Assembly (NCBI GenBank): GCA_016841125.1
Contig: JAENZU010000207.1
Span: forward strand, 1 to 6,486
DNA: 6,486 bases
From: Melioribacter sp.
Lineage (GTDB): Bacteria; Bacteroidota; Ignavibacteria; Ignavibacteriales; Melioribacteraceae
Reading direction: 5' to 3'
The notes under the pieces are model-generated. The model ran no database searches, was not told the origin of the DNA, and was given only the letters and a program-made list of their open reading frames with translations. Both the position numbers and the translations under genes were made by a program. Shown here one piece after another: positions 1 through 6,260 of the stretch. The stretch's first letter is position 1; the number at the start of each line of letters is the position of its first letter.

Positions 1-1
1 T

Positions 2-1183
2 ATTGATGAAAAAGATGATAAAATGGAACTCTGGCGAGCTAGATCAACCACTGCAGTAAATGCATTTGAGAAAAATTCCTTTACTTATTCAATGAGTGTT
101 CTAAAGAAAAATATGCCCAATATGTATACTTCCTTTAAAAATGCTTGGAAGTCCAAAGATAAGTTTTTAGTTACATATCATTCAGTTGAAGAACGAAATC
201 AATTTTTAAACACAATTTCCGAAATTTATAATTATGATACCGAACAAAAGAGTAAAATGGATAATTCACTTCCCAAAGAAGTTGTGTCGCACTATATGTT
301 CTTTAAAATTGGGTACCTTGCATTGCTCACCAAAGACCGGCTCTCTGATAAAGAATTATCAATTGCCAGAAGATTTATTGAAGTATTTGATTTTACATAC
401 ACACGATTCTACGATCTAAAAAAAGCGGAAGCTCAGAACAAAATTATTCAAGCAGAGAATGAACGCAAAACTCAAGAGCTTGAAGAAGCAAGACAGCTTC
501 AACTTGCCATGCTGCCAAAAGAATTACCGCAACTATCAAAATTGGAAATTGCTGTTCATATGCAAACTGCTACAGAAGTAGGGGGAGACTATTACGATTT
601 CTCAATCAAAAATAATGGCTCGCTAAATATTTGTTTAGGCGATGCAACCGGTCACGGTCTTAAAGCCGGTACACTAGTTTCAATGATGAAATCACTTTTT
701 GTATCAGATTCGGTGAGATTAGGGATTAATGAATTCTTTGTTGCGTCAAACGAGACATTGAAAAAAATGTCTCTAAATAAAATGATGATGGCATTTGCTA
801 TGATAAATATTTACGGGAATAAAATTAAAATTGCCAACGCCGGCATTCCTCCAATTTACATTTACAGAAAAAGTATTAATAAAGTTGAAGAAATAAATAT
901 AAACGGCCTTCCTATTGGTGCGATTAAAAATTCCAAATATGAAGTTTATGAAACTGAACTTGAGAAAGGTGATGCGGTTCTAATGCTTAGCGATGGTATG
1001 CCTGAATTGCAGAATTTAAATGACGAAATGTATGGATATGGGAGGTTGAATGTAACGTTTGCAAAAAATGCAAATAAATCTGCAGTGGATATCATTGAGG
1101 TTCTCCAGCAGGAAAGTAATACATGGTCGGGTGGAAGGGAACCGGATGATGATGTTACTTTTGTGGTATTTAAAATTAAATAA
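2..1183 (+). CDS. SpoIIE/RsbU-type PP2C serine phosphatase with GAF-like sensor, 5'-truncated
   Basis: Likely a cytosolic Ser/Thr phosphatase that dephosphorylates a STAS-type protein. Residues are numbered from the Met at 23. About 1-135 is a GAF-like sensor ending in a TYTRFYDLKKAEAQ signature that I recall from Ignavibacteria and Bacteroidota signalling proteins. A short coiled-coil linker (about 132-165) contains EEARQLQLAMLP, typical of RsbU-like enzymes. The catalytic SpoIIE domain (about 166-386) keeps the expected metal-binding acidic residues: D189 in EVGGDYYDF, D207 in GDATGHG, D324 in LSDG and D375-377 in DDDVTF. No membrane segment is visible. The frame stays open from base 2 through the ATG at 23, which has no Shine-Dalgarno sequence and lies inside the sensor. 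The gene therefore most likely starts upstream of the window, and Met23 is internal. It is followed by a paralogous phosphatase 93 nt downstream. The phosphatase call is secure; ligand and substrate are inferred. Confidence 0.9.
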   Translation: MDEKDDKMELWRARSTTAVNAFEKNSFTYSMSVLKKNMPNMYTSFKNAWKSKDKFLVTYHSVEERNQFLNTISEIYNYDTEQKSKMDNSLPKEVVSHYMFFKIGYLALLTKDRLSDKELSIARRFIEVFDFTYTRFYDLKKAEAQNKIIQAENERKTQELEEARQLQLAMLPKELPQLSKLEIAVHMQTATEVGGDYYDFSIKNNGSLNICLGDATGHGLKAGTLVSMMKSLFVSDSVRLGINEFFVASNETLKKMSLNKMMMAFAMINIYGNKIKIANAGIPPIYIYRKSINKVEEININGLPIGAIKNSKYEVYETELEKGDAVLMLSDGMPELQNLNDEMYGYGRLNVTFAKNANKSAVDIIEVLQQESNTWSGGREPDDDVTFVVFKIK

Positions 1184-1264
1184 TCCGTATTTTCAAAAAG
1201 TTTATTTTGGTTTCAATTGATATATTCAATTAAATACATGGCTGGTTTAATCAATCATTTACCT

Positions 1265-1268
1265 GGAG
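1265..1268 (+). promoter_or_regulatory. Ribosome binding site that decides the start of the 7TM phosphatase
   Basis: GGAG lies 8 nt before the ATG at 1277. The upstream in-frame candidates, TTG at 1217 and ATG at 1238, have no comparable purine-rich site. The protein starting at 1277 begins directly with a signal peptide (MRTLLLFIMATLLANA), whereas longer versions would put 13-20 unneeded residues in front of it. Confidence 0.7.
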
Positions 1269-1276
1269 TTCATTTA

Positions 1277-3415
1277 ATGCGCACTCTGCTTCTTTTTATA
1301 ATGGCAACTCTGTTAGCAAATGCTCAAGAATTTGACAACACTGTAATACTTCAGTTGGATACTCTAAAAGAAAAAACAATTTCGCTTGATGAAATTTGGA
1401 AATATTCCTCAGGTGACAGCATGCAATGGGCGCAACCGGAGTTTGATGATTCGGCATGGGATACTCTTAATCCAAAACTTGAATGGGAACAATATGATAC
1501 TTCTAAATGGAACGGAATCAGCTGGTTCAGAAAACGCGTATTAATAGATTCTTCACTTATTAACAAATCAGTTGCGTTTACAATAAATCATGCTGGCGCC
1601 TCCGAAATATTTTTAAATGGAGAAGAAGTTTATTCGTTCGGCAGAGTGGATGCGAATCCTGACAGTGAAAAAATTTATATTCCTAACGACATTCCAATTG
1701 CATTAAATTTCAAAACCGATACCAGTTATATTTTGGCGGTCAGATATTCGAATCACAAATCTGTAACCGACCCCGAATGGGTTGAGGCGTGGTTTGGTAA
1801 TCATGGTTTTGTAATTCGTTTTCATGAGATTAATTCTAGAATTTTGACATTGATAAATAACGGCAAATCTAACTTTGGTGTAAACTTTGCCATCGGCGGT
1901 ATATTTTTATCCCTCTCAATATTATACTTTCTCTTACATCTTTTTTATTCTAATCGAAAAGAAAATCTTTATTACGCTTTATTCTCGTTTTCACTTGCCA
2001 TGTTGTTTTTTTCAAGCATGCTTGGCAATCTTGTTTTCAGGGACTTAACTTGGATTATTATTTACAGGGCAATTGGCATGACGGGCATAGCTGTTGCTTT
2101 TCTGGGTTATCTCGGGTTTGTATATTCAATTTTTTACGAAAAAATTCCTAAACAAATCTGGCTATTTGTTTTTGGAACATTAGTCTTGGCATTTTTTATC
2201 ATATATCTTCCTTTACGAGAGTATGCTGCATACATATTGCCTGCCTATATTTTTTTAGCGGCTATGGAGGGTTTGCGTGTCATAATTATCGCAATTAAAA
2301 ATAAAAAAGAGCATTCGTGGGTAATAGGTTCAGGGGTATTAGTTTTTGTAGCGCTTATAATTTTAGTTTTTGTAATAAATCTATTTAAGCTTAACCCCCC
2401 GGAAATATTAATATTAATATTATTCTTAATCGGTCTGTTCGGTCTCCCATCATCAATGTCGGTTTACCTTGCAAGAAGTATTGCATCCACAAATAAAAAA
2501 CTTGAAGATCAATTAATTGAGATTAAAAAATTATCTGCTCAACAATTAGAAGTACAGAAAAAAAATGCCGACTTAATTCTTGAGACTGAAAAAGAAAAAG
2601 CGGCAAGAAACGAGGCGGTTCTCCAAGCAAAGGCTGCAGAACTTCAAGCAAAAGCGAGTGAAGCTCAGCAGAGAATATTGGAAGTAGAAAATGAGCGCAA
2701 GACCCGCGAATTGGAAGAAGCAAGAAGTCTTCAATTATCAATGCTTCCTAAAACCCTGCCTTCAGTTCCACACTTAGATATTTCGGTTCATATGAAAACC
2801 GCTACCGAAGTAGGGGGCGATTATTATGATTTTTACTTAGACCCGAACGGTGAGTTAACAGTTCTAATTGGAGATGCAACAGGTCACGGACTAAATGCCG
2901 GAACAATGGTAACTGCTACAAAGAGTTTATTCAATTCGCATGCACCCAATCCTGATATAGTTGAGACATTTCACGTGATGTCCAATAGTCTAAAGCAAAT
3001 GAATTTCAGACTCTTATCAATGTGTTTGATGCTTCTCAAAATAGATGGTAATAAAGTAAGGCTGTCCTCCGCAGGAATGCCGCCTGCATTAATTTATCGA
3101 AAAGATTTAACTAAGATTGAAGAGATAATTATAAAGGGAATGCCCCTCGGCGCATATGTTGATTTTCCTTATCAGCTGAGAGAAACAGAAATACAAAGTG
3201 GAGATACAATTTTACTGATGAGTGACGGCTTTCCTGAATTATTCAATGAGGAGAAGGAAATGTTCGGTTATAAAAGTGTGCAAGAAGAATTTTTAAAATG
3301 TGCCGAAGAATCTCCCGATAATATTATTGAACATATGCTTAGCCAGATCAAAACATGGACAGGCTCAAAAGCTATTGACGACGATATAACATTTGTAATA
3401 GTAAAAGTTAAATAA
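1277..3415 (+). CDS. 7TM sensor receptor fused to SpoIIE-type PP2C phosphatase
   Basis: A membrane receptor phosphatase of 712 aa, numbered from the ATG at 1277. Residues 1-16 look like a signal peptide, probably cut after ANA; no lipobox is seen. About 35-185 is a periplasmic domain resembling the GH2-type sugar-binding jelly roll, with 'FDDSAW', 'ISWFRKRV' and 'EIFLNGEEV'. Seven hydrophobic segments follow (about 200-400), in the style of 7TM-DISM receptors. A long Ala/Glu/Lys-rich coiled coil (about 401-490) leads to the SpoIIE phosphatase domain (about 497-712). Its metal-binding acids are present: D515 in EVGGDYYDF, D533 in GDATGHG, D650 in MSDG and D701-703 in DDDITF. The enzyme probably dephosphorylates a phospho-STAS protein in the cytoplasm when the outer domain senses a ligand. 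It is a paralogue of the preceding gene, especially in the linker and the first catalytic motifs. The kinase gene follows after 33 nt, suggesting one operon. The sugar ligand is a guess. Confidence 0.92.
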   Translation: MRTLLLFIMATLLANAQEFDNTVILQLDTLKEKTISLDEIWKYSSGDSMQWAQPEFDDSAWDTLNPKLEWEQYDTSKWNGISWFRKRVLIDSSLINKSVAFTINHAGASEIFLNGEEVYSFGRVDANPDSEKIYIPNDIPIALNFKTDTSYILAVRYSNHKSVTDPEWVEAWFGNHGFVIRFHEINSRILTLINNGKSNFGVNFAIGGIFLSLSILYFLLHLFYSNRKENLYYALFSFSLAMLFFSSMLGNLVFRDLTWIIIYRAIGMTGIAVAFLGYLGFVYSIFYEKIPKQIWLFVFGTLVLAFFIIYLPLREYAAYILPAYIFLAAMEGLRVIIIAIKNKKEHSWVIGSGVLVFVALIILVFVINLFKLNPPEILILILFLIGLFGLPSSMSVYLARSIASTNKKLEDQLIEIKKLSAQQLEVQKKNADLILETEKEKAARNEAVLQAKAAELQAKASEAQQRILEVENERKTRELEEARSLQLSMLPKTLPSVPHLDISVHMKTATEVGGDYYDFYLDPNGELTVLIGDATGHGLNAGTMVTATKSLFNSHAPNPDIVETFHVMSNSLKQMNFRLLSMCLMLLKIDGNKVRLSSAGMPPALIYRKDLTKIEEIIIKGMPLGAYVDFPYQLRETEIQSGDTILLMSDGFPELFNEEKEMFGYKSVQEEFLKCAEESPDNIIEHMLSQIKTWTGSKAIDDDITFVIVKVK

Positions 3416-3448
3416 TCTTCAATTAGTAAATACGCTGAAAAAGAAATT

Positions 3449-5671
3449 ATGATTGGTAAAACATTATTACATTATAAAATATTAGAAAAACTCGGTGAAG
3501 GCGGGATGGGTGTAGTTTATAAAGCCGAGGATACTAAACTTAAACGTGATGTTGCAATAAAATTTCTGCCCCGGTACATCTCCACAAATCAGGATGAGAG
3601 ACATCGTTTTGAAATTGAAGCTCAGGCTGCCGCTGCATTGAATCATCCCAACATTGCCCATATTTATGCGATTGAAGAAACCGAAAGTGAAATGTTCATT
3701 GTTATGGAATTGATTGAGGGAATTGAATTAAAAGAAAAAATAAAAGAGAGTTCTCTCAATGAAAATGATGTTGTAAAAATATCCAAGCAAATAGCCGATG
3801 GACTGCAGGCTGCACATAAAAAAGGAATTGTTCATCGGGATATAAAATCTTCCAATATTATGATTACCGAATCCGGCAATGTTAAAATTATGGATTTCGG
3901 TTTGGCAAAAATTGGAAAGGGCGGATTAATTACTCAGGTTGGCTCAACGTTAGGAACTGTGGCGTATATGTCGCCGGAACAGACAAACGGAGAAGACGTT
4001 GACAACGGCACTGACATATGGTCTTTTGGAGTTGTGATTTATGAAATGCTTACAGGTAAGTTACCATTTAGGGGTGATTATGATCAGGCAATAATTTATT
4101 CGATTCTAAATAAAAACCCTCAAGATATTAATAATATCGGATGCTCAGAATCATTACTAAAAGTTTTAAATAATGCATTGATGAAAGATCGGGATAAAAG
4201 ATATAGCAATATCAGCGATCTGTTAAACGATCTAGAAGCAGAAGAAGAGACTACTTCCATTTCAAGAGAAGCTATTGCGAAAAAGATTAAAAAACTGGCG
4301 GTACTTCCTTTCTCTAATATTATAAATGATCCTCAAACTAATTTTTTAGGATTTGCTCTTGCGGATCAAATTATTGGATCAATGGCATATTCAAAAAATG
4401 TTTTAGTGCGACCCTCCAGCAGCATTCGCAAATATCAGGATGAAATTCTAGACATACAAAAAGCGGGCTCCGAACTAAATGTTGATTATGTGCTAGCCGG
4501 CAATTATTTGAAGGAAGCCGATACTATCAGACTTAACATTGAATTAGTTGAACTTCAATCGGAACAAATGATATGGCGAGAACCGATCGAGATCAAATAT
4601 AAAAATGTTTTTGAGCTTCAGGATATTGTTTCGCAAAAAGTTGTCGGCGGTCTAAATGTTCAATTCTCAGATGAGGAACGAGAACACATGAAACCTGAAA
4701 CTCCTAATAACCAAATGGCTTATGAATTTTATCTGCGTGCAATTGCTTATCCGTATAACATGGAAGGTACAAAGAAGGCTATTGAAAAATTGGAAGATGC
4801 GATTAAACTTGATCCTGCTTATGCACCCGCATTTATGGAATTGGGATCTCGCTATAATCAACTATCGCAGGTAGGAACAAGTACGCTGGTTGCAATGCAA
4901 AAAGCAGAAGATTCCTTTTTGAAGGCACTACAAATAAATGAAAACTTACTGCCTGCACTTGCCAATTTAGGGATCCACTATACAGATATTGGTAAGCATG
5001 AAAACGCACACGAGATGTTGATCCGAGCTTTAAAATTAAACCGCAACAATGCATATTTGCATTTTGCATTAAGTTATCATTACAGATACATTGGGTTTTT
5101 AGAGGAATCCAAAAGCGAAGCCGGCATTGCCTTAAGTATTGATCCCGGCAACCCGCGGTTCAGATCATCAATTATAACAGACATGTTTTTAGGTAATTTC
5201 GACGAAATTTTAGATACATTCGATTTAGATCCTGAAAGTCCCTTCACACTTAACTATCTGGGCGAAGTAGCCTTCCGCAAAGGGAAAAAAGAATTGTCAA
5301 AAAAATATTTTGAAAAAGTTTTAAGCTTAGAAGAGGAAATTGGAGAATATTATTTTGCTTCTTCAATAATTGAATTCATGAATGGTAACATTGAAAAAGC
5401 CGCCTCATTTAATTTGCAGAGAGAGTTGGAAAACCCTGCCGACAGCGAAATTTTTTATGAGATCGCAAGAGTGTATGGATTATTAAATAAAACAGATGAC
5501 TGCAGAAGAGCCCTACGTAAATCAATCGACCGCGGGTATATAAGTTATCCGTCAATGCAAAATGATTCTTTCTTAGACCAAGTTAAACAAGAGAGCGGAA
5601 TAAAATCATTAATCGAAAAAGCAAAAGAGATGCACGAAAAACTAAAAGAGAAATTATCAACTCATTATTAA
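3449..5671 (+). CDS. Serine/threonine protein kinase with TolB/FlgO-like and TPR regions
   Basis: A 740-aa Hanks-type kinase. The kinase domain spans about 9-262: glycine loop GEGGMG (16-21), lysine K38 in VAIK, probable helix-C glutamate E57, catalytic HRDIKSSN (129-136, D131), DFG (149-151), SPE (175-177) and DIWSFG (189-194). All catalytic residues are present, so it should be active. S166, T167 and T170 in the activation loop are plausible autophosphorylation sites. About 281-405 matches the TolB/FlgO-like domain often found after such kinases or adenylate cyclases ('LAVLPFSN', 'VDYVLAGNY', 'VFELQDIVSQKV'). About 421-740 consists of TPR-like helical repeats, probably for protein binding. 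No signal peptide or membrane helix is seen, so it is probably cytosolic, unlike PknB itself. The start fits the family: MIGKTLLHYKILEKLGEG begins right at the kinase fold. The ribosome binding site is weak (AAGAAA), so translation may be coupled to the upstream gene. The substrate is unknown; neighbouring STAS and phosphatase proteins are candidates. Confidence 0.93.
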   Translation: MIGKTLLHYKILEKLGEGGMGVVYKAEDTKLKRDVAIKFLPRYISTNQDERHRFEIEAQAAAALNHPNIAHIYAIEETESEMFIVMELIEGIELKEKIKESSLNENDVVKISKQIADGLQAAHKKGIVHRDIKSSNIMITESGNVKIMDFGLAKIGKGGLITQVGSTLGTVAYMSPEQTNGEDVDNGTDIWSFGVVIYEMLTGKLPFRGDYDQAIIYSILNKNPQDINNIGCSESLLKVLNNALMKDRDKRYSNISDLLNDLEAEEETTSISREAIAKKIKKLAVLPFSNIINDPQTNFLGFALADQIIGSMAYSKNVLVRPSSSIRKYQDEILDIQKAGSELNVDYVLAGNYLKEADTIRLNIELVELQSEQMIWREPIEIKYKNVFELQDIVSQKVVGGLNVQFSDEEREHMKPETPNNQMAYEFYLRAIAYPYNMEGTKKAIEKLEDAIKLDPAYAPAFMELGSRYNQLSQVGTSTLVAMQKAEDSFLKALQINENLLPALANLGIHYTDIGKHENAHEMLIRALKLNRNNAYLHFALSYHYRYIGFLEESKSEAGIALSIDPGNPRFRSSIITDMFLGNFDEILDTFDLDPESPFTLNYLGEVAFRKGKKELSKKYFEKVLSLEEEIGEYYFASSIIEFMNGNIEKAASFNLQRELENPADSEIFYEIARVYGLLNKTDDCRRALRKSIDRGYISYPSMQNDSFLDQVKQESGIKSLIEKAKEMHEKLKEKLSTHY

Positions 5672-5681
5672 TAATTTAATA

Positions 5682-5782
5682 TATTTTACTAAAACTGTTG
5701 AGTAAGAAATTTTGTTAACATTGATAAATATATTTTAATCATAAAAAAAAACATACAACTTATCTTAAAATTTAGTAAAATA
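5682..5782. repeat. 12-bp inverted repeat flanked by an 11-bp direct repeat
   Basis: TATTTTACTAAA (5682-5693) is perfectly repeated in inverted orientation as TTTAGTAAAATA (5771-5782), with 77 nt between the arms. Just outside lie two direct copies of TAATAATTTAA, at 5669-5679 (starting with the kinase stop codon) and 5786-5796. The right inverted arm contains the TAAAAT -10-like hexamer. The arrangement could be regulatory half-sites, a long-range mRNA hairpin or the remnant of a very small insertion. The direct copies do not abut the inverted arms (2 and 3 nt lie between), which weakens the insertion reading. Low-complexity chance is a real alternative. Confidence 0.4.
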
Positions 5783-5797
5783 GAGTAATAATTTAAC

Positions 5798-5802
5798 GGA
5801 GG
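5798..5802 (+). promoter_or_regulatory. Strong Shine-Dalgarno of the STAS gene
   Basis: GGAGG sits 5 nt before the ATG at 5808. It is the strongest ribosome binding site in the window, much better than those of the receptor phosphatase or the kinase. This suggests that the small STAS protein is made in higher amounts than the sensor enzymes, as expected if it is their shared substrate. Confidence 0.8.
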
Positions 5803-5807
5803 TAACA

Positions 5808-6146
5808 ATGAAATTCACTACCAAAGAAGTATATAACGCAGCAGTATTTTCCTTTAAAGGAAAATTGATGGGAGGACCCGAGGCACAAGATTTTCATGAT
5901 GCATTGCAAAAATATTTAGACAATGGGAAGAAAAATATTATCGTCGATATGAGTGATGTGAAATTTGTTAACAGCTCAGGGTTGGGAAATATTGTTAGAG
6001 GATTTAGTACCGTAAAAGATGCAGGTGGAAGTCTTAAGTTAGCCGGGGTTACCGATAAAATAAGCGGTCTTTTATCAATCACAAAATTGAACAGCGTTTT
6101 TGAACAATACAAAACGATTGAAGAAGCCGCAAAAGGTTTTGAATAG
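5808..6146 (+). CDS. STAS-domain anti-sigma factor antagonist (RsbV/SpoIIAA-like)
   Basis: A 112-aa single-domain protein of the usual length for stand-alone STAS antagonists. The diagnostic stretch is IIVDMSDVKFVNSSGLGNI (about 44-62), where a beta strand is followed by the phosphorylation loop. S57, the second serine of NSSGLG, aligns with the serine phosphorylated in SpoIIAA and RsbV; the more usual Asp before the pair is Asn55 here. The rest fits the alternating strand-helix fold, with 'GGSLKLAGV' and 'SLFxxY'-like 'SVFEQYKTIEEAAKGF' near the end. In known systems the unphosphorylated form binds an anti-sigma kinase and frees its partner, while PP2C enzymes of the type encoded upstream restore this form. 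Being the likely phosphatase substrate is inferred from family and neighbourhood. No anti-sigma kinase or sigma factor is encoded in the window, so the output could be a sigma factor or another target. A bidirectional terminator follows 29 nt after the stop. Confidence 0.9.
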   Translation: MKFTTKEVYNAAVFSFKGKLMGGPEAQDFHDALQKYLDNGKKNIIVDMSDVKFVNSSGLGNIVRGFSTVKDAGGSLKLAGVTDKISGLLSITKLNSVFEQYKTIEEAAKGFE

Positions 6147-6175
6147 AAAAACAAATGTTCGAAGTGAATTATACA

Positions 6176-6215
6176 AATAAAGCCTTGTAATATTAAACTT
6201 TTACAAGGCTTTATT
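6176..6215. terminator. Bidirectional rho-independent terminator
   Basis: AATAAAGCCTTGTAA (6176-6190) and TTACAAGGCTTTATT (6201-6215) form a perfect 15-bp stem with a 10-nt loop. The GC-rich part is inside the stem, and A-rich and T-rich ends flank it on each side, so either strand gives a hairpin ending in a U-containing tract. It lies between two converging genes, the STAS gene and the ABC transporter gene, and can end both transcripts. Confidence 0.85.
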
Positions 6216-6260
6216 CGATTATGACAAGGAGTCATGGGGTAGACTCAGCATTCAAACTCT

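Larger units (their letters stand above)
5672..5807 (+). promoter_or_regulatory. AT-rich intergenic leader with candidate promoter elements
   Basis: This 136-nt gap separates the kinase and STAS genes and is far longer than the 33-nt gap before the kinase, so the STAS gene may have its own promoter. Sigma-70-like candidates are TTGTTA (5712-5717) with TTTAAT (5734-5739, 16-nt spacing), and an isolated -10-like TAAAAT (5776-5781) without a good -35. In DNA this AT-rich such matches arise by chance. No convincing rho-independent terminator is seen after the kinase stop, so read-through is also possible. Confidence 0.35.

Noticed and set aside
1184..1276. Possible promoter between the two phosphatase genes (TTGGTT at 1208, TAAATA at 1231)
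   Set aside because: Both hexamers match the sigma-70 consensus poorly, and no terminator separates the two genes, so a shared transcript is simpler.
1351..1566. Short minus-strand open frame inside the receptor phosphatase gene; similar ones at 234-419 (plus strand) and 2523-2741 (minus strand)
   Set aside because: Each lies in another frame of a well-supported gene and has no recognisable protein content.
2401..2432. ATTAAT-type tandem low-complexity stretch
   Set aside because: It encodes the Ile/Leu-rich seventh membrane segment of the receptor; the repetition follows from AT-rich codons for hydrophobic residues.
4667..5069. Two minus-strand open frames opposite the TPR part of the kinase
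   Set aside because: They are antisense to a clear coding region, and their translations show no domain or good start signal.
5672..5720. Possible terminator after the kinase gene (ACTCA near 5660 with TGAGT near 5699)
   Set aside because: Only five base pairs with a long loop; this does not make a stable terminator hairpin.
5894..6235. A minus-strand open frame of 113 codons opposite the STAS gene
   Set aside because: It runs antisense through a well-supported STAS domain and across the terminator hairpin, has no recognisable protein features and is rich in residues expected from a reverse-frame shadow.
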